The notes: generated by a model from the sequence alone, not told the origin. Counted from the first letter of the stretch, positions 7,817 to 14,727 are shown. The stretch: DNA of 14,727 nucleotides from an uncultured Neomegalonema sp. (GCA_937944035.1 CALDZQ010000177.1:1-14727); one strand, 5' to 3'. Program-made: numbers and translations.

Positions 7817-7881
7817 CCATCTTGCCCCTGCCCCGTATACCCCTTATCTACGACTCACATATTTCTGCGTAAGGACAACCG

Positions 7882-8166
7882 ATGAGCGCGCTCGCATTCC
7901 TGATAAACTCGATTGCCAGCATCGTCTGGTGGCTCATTCTTATATACGTGATTATGAGCTGGCTGGTCGGTTTCAACGTCATCAACCTGCAAAACCAGAT
8001 CGTCCGGCAGATTTATTACGGCATCAACAGCCTGGTCGAGCCGATCCTCGCGCCGATCCGTCGTATTCTGCCGACAGCGGGCGGCATCGACTTCTCGCCC
8101 ATCGTCCTGCTGATCGGTATCGAGTTTCTGCGCATTTTCATCGTCCGTGATCTGCTGGGCGTATAA
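7882..8166 (+). CDS. yggT: YggT family membrane protein
   Basis: This 94-residue protein has membrane helices at about 5-30 and 68-88. The family signature lies between and into the second helix: SLVEPILAPIRRILP (50-64) followed by GGIDFSPIVLLI (67-78). It is a single-repeat form, about half the size of E. coli YggT, as is common in Alphaproteobacteria. The family has been linked to osmotic tolerance and, in some bacteria, to cell division or membrane organisation, but no precise activity is established. The start ATG (7882) is set by AAGGA at 7871-7875, six bases upstream. It follows the DUF2842 gene by 65 bases and may share its transcript. Confidence 0.92.
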   Translation: MSALAFLINSIASIVWWLILIYVIMSWLVGFNVINLQNQIVRQIYYGINSLVEPILAPIRRILPTAGGIDFSPIVLLIGIEFLRIFIVRDLLGV

Positions 8167-8211
8167 GGGCCGGTCACAGGATCGCCCGATTTATAGGTGA
8201 GGGGCTTGTAC

Positions 8212-8541
8212 ATGACATTATTCAAAGCCTCCGCCCTGACCCTGTCCCTCGCTTGCGCGCCCTTCGCTCAGGCAGAGGATTCCGCGAATACCGATCTCGG
8301 CATAACGCTCAATCCGGGCGAGACGATTGTATCGGTGATCCCGATGCAGCAACCCGTTATCATCGCGATTCCGCTGGAACCTGTGGCGGATGCCGAGACA
8401 GTCGCGGTTGTTTCCGATCCGCCTTACGAGATCGACCGTGTTCGCGGCATCCCCCGCAACCAAGCGGGATGGACCGGCGATCATAGCGATCCCGCCGCTA
8501 TCGCCTGCTTTCCAAAGGGCGTCTGCGCCGATCTGAATTAA
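8212..8541 (+). CDS. Small secreted protein, unrecognised
   Basis: The protein has 109 residues. MTLFKASALTLSLACAPFAQ is a standard signal peptide, with a likely cleavage after AQA (residue 21). The mature part is acidic and Pro/Val-rich, contains IPMQQPVIIAIPLEP (43-57), and ends with a pair of cysteines (C99, C104) in ACFPKGVCADLN that could form a disulfide in the periplasm. The start at 8212 is preferred over an in-frame GTG at 8197 because GGTGAGGGG (8196-8204) is a good ribosome site 7 bases before the ATG and because the signal peptide then begins cleanly. It lies 45 bases after yggT. I do not recognise a family. It ends three bases from the stop of the convergent gene 8545-8835. Confidence 0.75.
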   Translation: MTLFKASALTLSLACAPFAQAEDSANTDLGITLNPGETIVSVIPMQQPVIIAIPLEPVADAETVAVVSDPPYEIDRVRGIPRNQAGWTGDHSDPAAIACFPKGVCADLN

Positions 8542-8544
8542 CAG

Positions 8545-8835
8545 TCACTGATCTTCCGCGCATTTCAACGCATCATACTGTGCCTTGGCCTCGGCGATTT
8601 CTTTCAGATCATAGGCATCCTCATATCCGGCCACGGTTCCATCAGCGCGGGGAGCCGAGAAATACTCCACCGAGATCAAATTTCCCGTTACGACCACCGT
8701 TGTCGTCGCCCCATCCTGACACACCCGCTCCGCCAAAACCCGCCGCTCGGTTGCCTCGGGCTGCTGTTGCTGCTGTGCGAAGGCCATGTTCGCTGATAAC
8801 GTGAGCGCAAGGCCGCTCAGGAGAATGCGTTTCAT
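8545..8835 (-). CDS. Small secreted protein with poly-Gln start, unrecognised
   Basis: The protein has 96 residues. MKRILLSGLALTLSANMAFA is a clear signal peptide with cleavage after A20, leaving a mature protein that begins QQQQQPEATERR. The five glutamines are encoded by a CAG/CAA repeat. Two cysteines (C39 in RVCQDG and C92 in LKCAEDQ) may form a disulfide in the periplasm. An in-frame GTG at 8844 would add three residues (MVE) ahead of the signal peptide, so the ATG at 8835 is preferred, although the ribosome site is weak for both. The gene is transcribed divergently from the thiamine pyrophosphokinase gene. The function is unknown. Confidence 0.72.
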   Translation of the reverse strand: MKRILLSGLALTLSANMAFAQQQQQPEATERRVLAERVCQDGATTTVVVTGNLISVEYFSAPRADGTVAGYEDAYDLKEIAEAKAQYDALKCAEDQ

Positions 8836-8905
8836 CTCTACCACTTGCTTCTGTTAATGCCGATACCGAAAACACTGCGTGGTTATTAGCAACAAACGGA
8901 CCGGA

Positions 8906-9574
8906 ATGCCCATAAAAACCTCTCCCACCCACCCCGCAAACGCGAATATCACACTGGTCGGCGGAGCCGCTTTCGAGATTGCGGATTTGCACGCGGCAAT
9001 CGATCACGCGCCTCATATTATTGCGGCCGATAGCGGCGCGGACCGGGCGATGGCGGCGGGTGTGATTCCGCGCACGGTCATCGGCGATATGGACTCCCGC
9101 ACCATGCTGTTACCGGACAGCGTTGAAATCCTTGCAATCGAAGAGCAGGACAGCACCGATTTTGAGAAATGCCTGCGCCTCGCCGATGCACCGCTGACGA
9201 TTGCGGTCGGTTTTCTCGGCGGGCGTCTGGATCACAGCCTCGCGGCATTCCACGCCCTGTTGGCCCATGCGGAACGCCGGATTATTCTGATCGGTGAGAC
9301 CGATATTGCCTTTGCCGCACCGTTAGAGTGGCGCGCGACGCTGGAAATCGGCACGCGGATTTCGTTTTTCCCGCTCCATCCGTGTTCAGCGCTGACCTCC
9401 AGTGGCTTGCGCTGGCCGATCGACGGGCTGGATTTAGCGGTCGGCAGCAGAATCGGCACATCCAACATCACCAACGCCGGCGATGTCAGCGCCACTTTCG
9501 GAACGGCGGGATGCGTGACGATCCTGCCGAAACACAGCCTCAACCGCGTCGTTGCCAGCTTCAACACCGTTTAA
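8906..9574 (+). CDS. Thiamine pyrophosphokinase
   Basis: The enzyme transfers pyrophosphate from ATP to thiamine, giving the cofactor thiamine diphosphate; it is cytosolic and normally a dimer. The 222-residue protein shows the family motifs in order: ADSGAD (41-46), IGDMDS (59-64, metal-binding aspartates), QDSTDFEK (81-88), GGRLDH (105-110) and the C-terminal thiamine-site GTSNITNAG (184-192). Length is typical of the bacterial enzyme. The start is uncertain: ATG at 8906 gives a normal N-terminus, while a GTG at 8879 in the same frame would add nine residues; neither has a strong ribosome site. No TPP riboswitch is visible upstream. The gene ends 64 bases before the helicase gene, and the spacer contains a LexA box, so the two genes are likely regulated separately. 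Confidence 0.92.
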   Translation: MPIKTSPTHPANANITLVGGAAFEIADLHAAIDHAPHIIAADSGADRAMAAGVIPRTVIGDMDSRTMLLPDSVEILAIEEQDSTDFEKCLRLADAPLTIAVGFLGGRLDHSLAAFHALLAHAERRIILIGETDIAFAAPLEWRATLEIGTRISFFPLHPCSALTSSGLRWPIDGLDLAVGSRIGTSNITNAGDVSATFGTAGCVTILPKHSLNRVVASFNTV

Positions 9575-9604
9575 CAGGCTTGCAATCCGCACGGTTTGGC
9601 GTCA

Positions 9605-9619
9605 GAACACATATCGAAC
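9605..9619. promoter_or_regulatory. LexA (SOS) box upstream of the helicase gene
   Basis: A perfect GAAC-N7-GAAC (9605-9608 and 9616-9619, spacer ACATATC) is the reverse complement of GTTC-N7-GTTC, the LexA operator of Alphaproteobacteria. It lies in the short spacer after the thiamine pyrophosphokinase gene, ending 19 bases before the helicase ATG at 9639. Clear -35 and -10 hexamers are not visible, but the site would cover the expected promoter or early transcript. A helicase is a plausible SOS target. Confidence 0.7.
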
Positions 9620-9638
9620 ACAATCGGTGGAGCCTCAG

Positions 9639-11189
9639 ATGAGCGGCGCAGCAGGCGACTCTCTTTTTTCGCAGGCGGATGCGGCAGCGTCCGAACCCGA
9701 AGGTGATTTCTCGCAGGACCAGCAAACCGCCTATGATCGCGCCTGCGCCTTCATCGCTGAAGGCGGCCTGACTCTTAAAGGTACGCCAACCGCCGCGTTG
9801 GGCAGCCGCGATGAGATTGACGATGAGATGGGCCGGGTCTTCGCAATCCTCGGCAAAGCCGGTTCCGGTAAAACCCGCATCCTCGCCCAGTTGGGCCGCG
9901 AAATCGAGGAGGCAGGGGCCGAGCAAATAAACCCCGAACGCCTTGCGCACAGGTCTGGCAAACTCACCTACGCCATCGTCGCCCCGACCAACAAAGCGGC
10001 CAGCGTCCTGCGTAATCGAGGGGTTGAAGCGACCACAATTCACCGGATCATTTACACCCCTGTCTACGACCCTGAATTCGAGAAAATCGCGGAATGGCTG
10101 GAGAATGGCGGCAAAGGTAAACGCCCCGAACACCCCAGCCTCAGCGATACCGCCCTTGATAAGGCGTTGGAATTTTATCTGGAGAACGAGTCCGTACCGG
10201 GCGCTCTGGCCAGCGCGGGGCTGCGCGGAACCGAGTTTATCAACGGCTGGACCCGGCGTCAGGAGTCGATTGACTACGGTCTGGTCGATGAATCCTCAAT
10301 GCTTGACGACAAGCAACTCGAAGACTTGCGCAAGGTCTTCAAAACCCTGATCCTGTTCGGTGATCCCGCACAGCTTGCCCCGGTCGGCCAATCCGACAAG
10401 ATGGCTTTCGACATGCTTGCCGATGAAGCAAAAGTGCAGTTGCACCAAGTCCACCGTCAGGCCGCCGGAAATCCGATTATCGAACTGGCCTACGCGTTGG
10501 CGGACCCTGATGTCGACTTTGAAGCCTTCGAAAAACTGATCCATGAAAAGGCGGCCAATGACTCCCGCGTGGTCATATCGCCGCGTGCCGATCCCATGCT
10601 GATGGCCAGATCGCCGATGCTGGTATGGCGGAATGCGACTAGAATTCGGCTGATATGGGCGTTTCGTACTGTTTTCGATGTTCCAGAGACCGGATTGATG
10701 CCGGGTGAGCCATTAATTTGCGACGGAGCCGAAATTCCGTTGAAAAACCGCAAAAAACGAATCGCTCTTGAACAGGCCGGCTTAATTAAGGGCGCGCAAG
10801 TGTTCTATCTTGGGCCGGGTAAACGTCCCGGCTTTGCTAAACTTCATGTTGCGGGGGCATCAGATCCAAAGCTGAGCGTCGCGTCCATAATACAAATTGA
10901 ACGGGGAAATGATGTAGAACCTGTCATTCCTTTGGCCGCAAGAATGGGCGCGGTTTTCGTGCACGGGGCTGCCAGTACTATACACAAAGCTCAGGGTTCA
11001 CAGTGGCGCGAAGTGCAGGTTTTCGCGCCCGACTTGTACGCGGCCGCAAAATCCAACAGGATGGAGAACAACCTCCCGCTCTGGAAAAGATTAGCTTATG
11101 TCTCAATAACACGCGCACAAGAGCGCCTCATTTGGGTCACACGCTACGCGATGAAAAAGCCGGATAACTCAATAACACTCAATTATTAA
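9639..11189 (+). CDS. RecD/Dda-like SF1 DNA helicase, probably SOS-induced
   Basis: The protein has 516 residues and all core SF1 helicase motifs. Motif I is GKAGSGKT (72-79), motif Ia VAPTNKAASVLR (114-125), and a helix with ATTIHRII (131-138). Motif II is DESS (217-220), motif III LILFGDPAQLAPVG (237-250), and motif IV region VHRQ (271-274). Motif V is STIHKAQGSQW (446-456) and motif VI YVSITRAQERL (487-497). This arrangement fits the RecD2/Dda branch (SF1B), whose members move 5' to 3' on DNA and act in repair or replication restart. It lacks the long N-terminal part of RecD2. The ATG at 9639 is chosen because GGTGGAG (9626-9632) precedes it by six bases; an earlier in-frame start at 9552 would overlap the upstream gene. 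A LexA box lies directly upstream. The last third uses more AT-rich codons (ATA, AGA, TTA) than the first two thirds. Confidence 0.88.
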   Translation: MSGAAGDSLFSQADAAASEPEGDFSQDQQTAYDRACAFIAEGGLTLKGTPTAALGSRDEIDDEMGRVFAILGKAGSGKTRILAQLGREIEEAGAEQINPERLAHRSGKLTYAIVAPTNKAASVLRNRGVEATTIHRIIYTPVYDPEFEKIAEWLENGGKGKRPEHPSLSDTALDKALEFYLENESVPGALASAGLRGTEFINGWTRRQESIDYGLVDESSMLDDKQLEDLRKVFKTLILFGDPAQLAPVGQSDKMAFDMLADEAKVQLHQVHRQAAGNPIIELAYALADPDVDFEAFEKLIHEKAANDSRVVISPRADPMLMARSPMLVWRNATRIRLIWAFRTVFDVPETGLMPGEPLICDGAEIPLKNRKKRIALEQAGLIKGAQVFYLGPGKRPGFAKLHVAGASDPKLSVASIIQIERGNDVEPVIPLAARMGAVFVHGAASTIHKAQGSQWREVQVFAPDLYAAAKSNRMENNLPLWKRLAYVSITRAQERLIWVTRYAMKKPDNSITLNY

Positions 11190-11253
11190 CGCGATAAAAA
11201 AGCAAACACTTAGCTTGACTTAACAGCAGGATTCCTTGTTTCTGCGGTGCAAG

Positions 11254-11270
11254 TTCACGTAATGCGTGAA
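11254..11270. promoter_or_regulatory. Palindrome upstream of the ROK regulator gene
   Basis: TTCACG-TAATG-CGTGAA is a perfect 6-base inverted repeat with a 5-base spacer. It lies just before the candidate -35 (TTGACC, 11274-11279) of the ROK-family gene. The position fits a regulator-binding site, but the repeat is short and chance cannot be excluded. The factor that binds it is unknown. Confidence 0.35.
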
Positions 11271-11273
11271 ACT

Positions 11274-11311
11274 TTGACCGTGAAATATTTTTGATATAAT
11301 TAGTATCAAAA
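11274..11311 (+). promoter_or_regulatory. Promoter and operator-like palindrome of the ROK regulator gene
   Basis: A perfect TATAAT (11295-11300) is preceded by TTGACC (11274-11279) with a rather short 15-base spacer. Overlapping the -10 is the perfect palindrome TTTTGATA-N7-TATCAAAA (11289-11311). A palindrome of this size on the -10 is the usual form of a repressor site, and ROK regulators commonly control themselves, so autorepression is the simplest reading. The palindrome and the TATAAT are seen directly; binding is inferred. Confidence 0.55.
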
Positions 11312-11331
11312 TTTTGAGATAGGATGCTGAA

Positions 11332-12525
11332 ATGGAAATGCGCACAGTTCGCCGGGCACTGACGGTACGTCCCAGCGAGAAGCTTATTCTCAGTTTTTTG
11401 CGCCGGCGCGGAAATTTATCCAAAGCCCAACTTGCGCGACTGTCAAGCATGAGCGCGCAAGGGGTTTCAGTGATTGTTGATCGCCTGTTGGATCTTCAGC
11501 TCGTCAAAAAGGGTGCAAAGCAGCGCGGCAAGGTGGGTCAGCCCTCGACCCCGCTCATGCTCAACCCTGAGGGTGCATATTCAATCGGTTTTTTCATCGG
11601 ACGCACGAGCAGTAAAATTGCCTTGTCCAATTTCGCCGGCACGGTGATCGACGAACGCAATTTGGATTACACCGAAACCACCGCGCCCGATCTGCCCGAA
11701 AAGCTGTATCAGGCGGCATTGAGTCTTTCCTCAACGCTGACGCATCAGCAGATGCAACGCTTCGTCGGGATCGGCATTGCCGCCGCCGAAGGCGATATTC
11801 ATCTCTTCAGTGCGGATCAAAACCAAACCGGAGAAGGCCCGCAAACGCAGGAACCGTCCTTGTCGAGACGCCTGAGCGATCACCTGAACGTGCCGTGCTT
11901 TTGTGTCAATGACATCCGTGCGGCATGTCTGGCGGAATTGACCCTTGGCCTTGCGCGCGGCAAGTCTAACACGCTGTATTTCAACATCGGTCACTGGCTG
12001 GGTTCCGGCATCATTCTTGAGGGCAAATTGTTCGGTGCAGAGGATCAATTATCGAGTGATCTGCACGGCTTGCGCGTTTCGGATTGCAGGTCGGGAGACA
12101 ACAATACCCGCGTCATCGACCTCGCATCATTGGTTCACCTTGACGAGGCTCTGACCGAAACGGGCCTTAATCCGCGCGAGCAAATGTCCCGCGAATTTGC
12201 GGAAAGCCGCGAAATCTATGAAAAATGGCGCACCGGAGCTATTGCCGCCCTCTCAACAGCCATTCAAAGCGCCTGCGCCACAATCCGGTTTGACCGGATC
12301 ATTGTGGACAGCAGGCTGACAGACTCGTCGTTGGAGCAACTGGTGGCCGAATTGAACACCCAGGTGCGCGCGGATTCCCTGCCCGAAGCGCGGATTCCCG
12401 CAATCAGCTTCGGTACGTTCCAAGGCGACGCGCGCGCATTCGGGGCCGCAATGGTCCCCATGTTCAAGGCGTTCGACTCTGAAGACGAATCGCGCTCGAT
12501 CAGTACGCGTGAGGCTGTCGCATAA
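11332..12525 (+). CDS. ROK-family transcriptional regulator (NagC/XylR/Mlc type)
   Basis: The protein has 397 residues. A winged helix-turn-helix occupies about residues 15-70 (LSKAQLARLSSMSAQGVSVIVDRLLDLQLV, then the wing ending in GKVGQPSTPLMLNP). A ROK sugar-binding domain follows: SIGFFIGRTSSKIALSNFAG (84-103), GIGIAAAEG (146-154), NDIRAACLAELTLGLARG (193-210) and NIGHWLGSGIILEGKLFG (218-235). The Asp of the kinase motif is kept (D194), but the glycine-rich phosphate loop is altered (HWLGSG) and the zinc motif HxCxCGxxGC is not visible. It is therefore likely a pure regulator. Typical ligands are sugars or sugar phosphates; the ligand here is unknown and no sugar operon lies beside it. 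AGGA (11321-11324) precedes the ATG by seven bases. Confidence 0.88.
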   Translation: MEMRTVRRALTVRPSEKLILSFLRRRGNLSKAQLARLSSMSAQGVSVIVDRLLDLQLVKKGAKQRGKVGQPSTPLMLNPEGAYSIGFFIGRTSSKIALSNFAGTVIDERNLDYTETTAPDLPEKLYQAALSLSSTLTHQQMQRFVGIGIAAAEGDIHLFSADQNQTGEGPQTQEPSLSRRLSDHLNVPCFCVNDIRAACLAELTLGLARGKSNTLYFNIGHWLGSGIILEGKLFGAEDQLSSDLHGLRVSDCRSGDNNTRVIDLASLVHLDEALTETGLNPREQMSREFAESREIYEKWRTGAIAALSTAIQSACATIRFDRIIVDSRLTDSSLEQLVAELNTQVRADSLPEARIPAISFGTFQGDARAFGAAMVPMFKAFDSEDESRSISTREAVA

Positions 12526-12539
12526 CTAAAATGATAGAC

Positions 12540-12561
12540 GGGCGGCCTGCATTCGCCGCCC
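12540..12561. terminator. Hairpin between convergent genes, probable terminator
   Basis: GGGCGGC-CTGCATTC-GCCGCCC is a perfect 7-base, GC-rich stem with an 8-base loop, placed in the 57-base gap between the ends of the ROK gene (12525) and the minus-strand gene (12583). There is no strong T-run on either side, so it may be a weak or Rho-assisted terminator, or an mRNA 3'-end stabiliser. Confidence 0.5.
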
Positions 12562-12582
12562 TTCACACAGGACGGATCAATC

Positions 12583-13122
12583 TCATAAAATACTGGATTT
12601 GGTCGGATAACGGCGATCCACTTTGATCTCCAACACATCGCCTACCGTCAGAAACGCCGCGTCTTCGGGCCTGCGCACAGCGCTGCCCTCATGCACACCG
12701 TTGCCATCAGGCGCGTAGTAAATATACGTGACCCGCATTTGATCCGACAGCGTATGATTGGCAAAATCAGCCCGTTGCAGCAACAGATTGGCCCGTTCGC
12801 AGGGTAACAATTCGGTGCGGGTCAGCTTGCCACCATGACGGTTCATGAGCCTGCATTCCCGCACGACCGTCGTAACACGCGCCTTCACTTGAAAAAAATC
12901 AGGTACAGCCTCACGCTGGGTCGCCCCGAACAGCCCACCGATCCCTGCGCCAGCGGCTGGTGCGGCCGCTCCGGTAGCGGAAACGGATTGCGGCTGGCCA
13001 AGCGCCCCTTGCCCCATTCCCGCCCCGCCGCCCGCCATATGATGCGCACCGCCCAGAAACATGCCTGTCACGACAACACGCCCTAAAATACGCCCGATAA
13101 TCTCGCTGAAAAAACCACCCAT
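12583..13122 (-). CDS. Unrecognised protein with hydrophobic N-terminus and Gly/Ala linker
   Basis: The protein has 179 residues. Residues about 5-25 (FSEIIGRILGRVVVTGMFLG) form a hydrophobic helix that could anchor it to the membrane. A low-complexity Gly/Ala/Met/Gln linker follows (26-68). The C-terminal domain (about 73-179) begins PDFFQVKARVTTVVRECR, contains an acidic/polar central part with VTYIYYAPDGNGVHEG (131-146), and ends with FLTVGDVLEIKVDRRYP (157-173), which reads like a small beta-rich domain. Two cysteines (C90, C108) are present. I do not recognise the family. The ATG at 13122 has no Shine-Dalgarno; a run of seven G on the coding strand (13133-13139 as C) lies just upstream. 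The gene is divergent from valS and convergent with the ROK gene. Confidence 0.7.
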   Translation of the reverse strand: MGGFFSEIIGRILGRVVVTGMFLGGAHHMAGGGAGMGQGALGQPQSVSATGAAAPAAGAGIGGLFGATQREAVPDFFQVKARVTTVVRECRLMNRHGGKLTRTELLPCERANLLLQRADFANHTLSDQMRVTYIYYAPDGNGVHEGSAVRRPEDAAFLTVGDVLEIKVDRRYPTKSSIL

Positions 13123-13341
13123 ATTTCACGCGCCCCCCCGATGTTTTAATCAGAAGACAGTACTCCTTAAAAAGATGTGATCCTTTAACAGCGCGGCAAA
13201 CGGACGCGGTTTTTCCTGCAAATTTTAGCGGAATTGCAGCTATTCGCTTCATACTGGAAATCCGGTTTCCCCCTCGCGCCGAAATGTTCTAAACACCCCG
13301 CAAAGCAATGCCCCCCATAAAGCACACCAGTGAGACCGATT

Positions 13342-14727
13342 ATGCCGATGGAAAAAACGTTCGACGCACGCGAGGCCGAGCCGCGCATTTATGCGGATTG
13401 GGAAGCGAAAGGCTGCTTCAAGGCGGGCGCGAACGCCAAGCCCGGAGCCGACACGTTCTCCATCGTGATTCCACCGCCAAACGTCACCGGTAGCCTGCAC
13501 ATGGGCCACGCCCTGAACAACACGCTGCAAGATGTGCTGACCCGCTGGCACAGAATGCGAGGGTTCGACACCCTGTGGCAGCCGGGCACGGACCACGCGG
13601 GCATCGCCACGCAGATGGTGGTCGAGCGCAAGCTGAACGAGCAAGGCAAGAAGCGCACGGATTTCAGCCGCGAGGATTTCATCGCGGAAATCTGGAAGTG
13701 GAAAGAGGAATCCGGCGGTACGATCCTCAACCAGCTTAAACGCCTCGGTGCATCCTGCGACTGGGAGCGCGAACGCTTCACGATGGACGAGGGGCTGAGC
13801 GCCGCCGTCCGCAAAACCTTTGTCGAGTTGTACAACAAGGGTCTGATTTACAAGGGCAAACGCCTTGTGAACTGGGATCCGCATTTCGAGACGGCGATCT
13901 CGGACCTTGAGGTCGAGAATATCGAAGTGCCCGGCCATATGTGGCACTTCAAGTATCCCCTCGCCGGTGGCGCGACGTATGAATATGTCGAGAAAGACGA
14001 AGACGGCAACGTCACCCTGCGCGAGACGCGGGACTATATCTCGATTGCCACCACGCGGCCTGAGACGATGCTGGGCGACGGCGCGGTTGCTGTGCATCCT
14101 GACGATGAACGCTATGCCCCGATTGTCGGCAAACTGTGCGAGATTCCTGTCGGCCCGAAAGAGCACCGTCGCCTGATCCCGATCATCACGGATGACTATC
14201 CCGACAAGGACTTCGGCTCTGGCGCGGTAAAGATCACGGGCGCGCATGACTTCAACGACTACCAAGTGGCCAAGCGTGGCGGCATCCCGATGTACAACCT
14301 CATGGACACCAAGGCAGCGATGCGCGCCGATGGCAAACCCTACGCGGAGGAAGCCGCCGTAGCGCAGAAAATCGCGGCGGGCGAGCAGGAGTTCGACGAG
14401 GCGATGATCGCCGCGATGAACATGGTCCCAGAAGACTACCGTGGCCTCGACCGCTTTGAGGCGCGCAAGAAGATCGTGGCCGACATCACCGCCGAGGGCC
14501 TCGCCGTGATGCATGACGTCACGCGCACGGTAAAGGACGAAGACGGCAATAAATCGGACGTGACCGAGACGGTACCTTACGTCGAGAGCAAACCCATCAT
14601 GCAGCCCTTCGGCGACCGCTCCACAGTCGTGATCGAACCGATGCTCACCGACCAATGGTTCGTGGACACCGACCAGATCGTCGGCCCCGCACTCGACGCC
14701 GTGCGCAATGGCGACGTAAAAATCATG
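13342..14727 (+). CDS. valS: Valyl-tRNA synthetase, N-terminal 462 codons (3' end outside window)
   Basis: This class Ia aminoacyl-tRNA synthetase charges tRNA-Val. The visible part covers the Rossmann catalytic half and the editing domain. The HIGH motif is HMGH (53-56) within PPPNVTGSLHMGH, followed by QPGTDHAGIATQ (80-91), RLGASCDWERE (134-144) and NWDPHFETAISDLEVE (177-192). In the CP1 editing domain SIATTRPETMLGD, KITGAHDFNDYQVAKR and the aspartates of DFND are present, so proofreading against threonine is probably intact. The KMSKS motif and the anticodon-binding domain lie beyond the window. The ATG at 13342 starts a normal N-terminus; a second in-frame ATG lies two codons later. The frame is open to the last base. 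The 219-base gap to the divergent gene must hold its promoter, which I could not identify. Confidence 0.97.
   Translation, partial: MPMEKTFDAREAEPRIYADWEAKGCFKAGANAKPGADTFSIVIPPPNVTGSLHMGHALNNTLQDVLTRWHRMRGFDTLWQPGTDHAGIATQMVVERKLNEQGKKRTDFSREDFIAEIWKWKEESGGTILNQLKRLGASCDWERERFTMDEGLSAAVRKTFVELYNKGLIYKGKRLVNWDPHFETAISDLEVENIEVPGHMWHFKYPLAGGATYEYVEKDEDGNVTLRETRDYISIATTRPETMLGDGAVAVHPDDERYAPIVGKLCEIPVGPKEHRRLIPIITDDYPDKDFGSGAVKITGAHDFNDYQVAKRGGIPMYNLMDTKAAMRADGKPYAEEAAVAQKIAAGEQEFDEAMIAAMNMVPEDYRGLDRFEARKKIVADITAEGLAVMHDVTRTVKDEDGNKSDVTETVPYVESKPIMQPFGDRSTVVIEPMLTDQWFVDTDQIVGPALDAVRNGDVKIM

Noticed and set aside
8836..8905. TPP riboswitch before the thiamine pyrophosphokinase gene
   Set aside because: The space is too small and the conserved THI-box core (CUGAGA) is absent.
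9561..10133. 190-codon minus-strand frame
   Set aside because: Antisense to the start of the helicase gene and crossing the LexA box; no recognisable domain.
13123..13341. Attenuator or T-box-like leader before valS
   Set aside because: No specifier loop, run of valine codons or terminator/antiterminator pair is visible; T-boxes are also not expected in this class.
13249..14655. 468-codon open frame on the minus strand
   Set aside because: It lies fully antisense to valS, whose motifs are unmistakable. The His/Arg/Val-rich translation is the usual mirror of a GC-rich gene.

Overview
The window looks like chromosomal DNA of an alphaproteobacterium. It carries a DUF2842 gene (a family I know from Alphaproteobacteria), a class A RNase P RNA, and two direct repeats of the form GTTC-N7-GTTC, the LexA (SOS) box of that class. 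Most genes are GC-rich. The order or genus cannot be fixed by reading alone, and no tRNA, rRNA, insertion sequence or CRISPR array was seen.

Left part (1-4140). The end of an unrecognised + strand gene (1-195) is followed by an AT-rich, minus-strand gene (217-2088) for a 623-residue DUF4209-type protein with the RNDLAHG signature, a HEPN-like ribonuclease motif. It looks acquired and stands head-to-head with the housekeeping RNase P RNA gene rnpB (about 2234-2630), which has its own TTGACA promoter. After rnpB come a class I SAM-dependent methyltransferase (2693-3310) and an uncharacterised 219-residue gene (3422-4081). The promoter of that last gene carries a perfect LexA box between its -35 and -10 hexamers. 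A two-way terminator hairpin closes this block.

Middle part (4162-9574). A minus-strand pair, a divergent BCCT-family transporter followed by a HerA-like (DUF853/YjgR) ATPase, is coupled through a 4-base GTGA overlap. Then come small + strand membrane genes (DUF2842 and YggT), two small secreted proteins facing each other, and thiamine pyrophosphokinase.

Right part (9605-14727). A RecD/Dda-like SF1 helicase (9639-11189) has a second perfect LexA box 19 bases before its start. A ROK-family regulator follows, with two palindromes in its promoter region. Next are an unrecognised membrane-anchored protein on the minus strand and the first 462 codons of valS (valyl-tRNA synthetase), which runs off the window.

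The points most worth following are the lone HEPN/DUF4209 gene and the two genes with LexA boxes. The latter suggest an SOS output made of a helicase and a protein of unknown function. All functional statements are readings of sequence and family knowledge; no searches were run.
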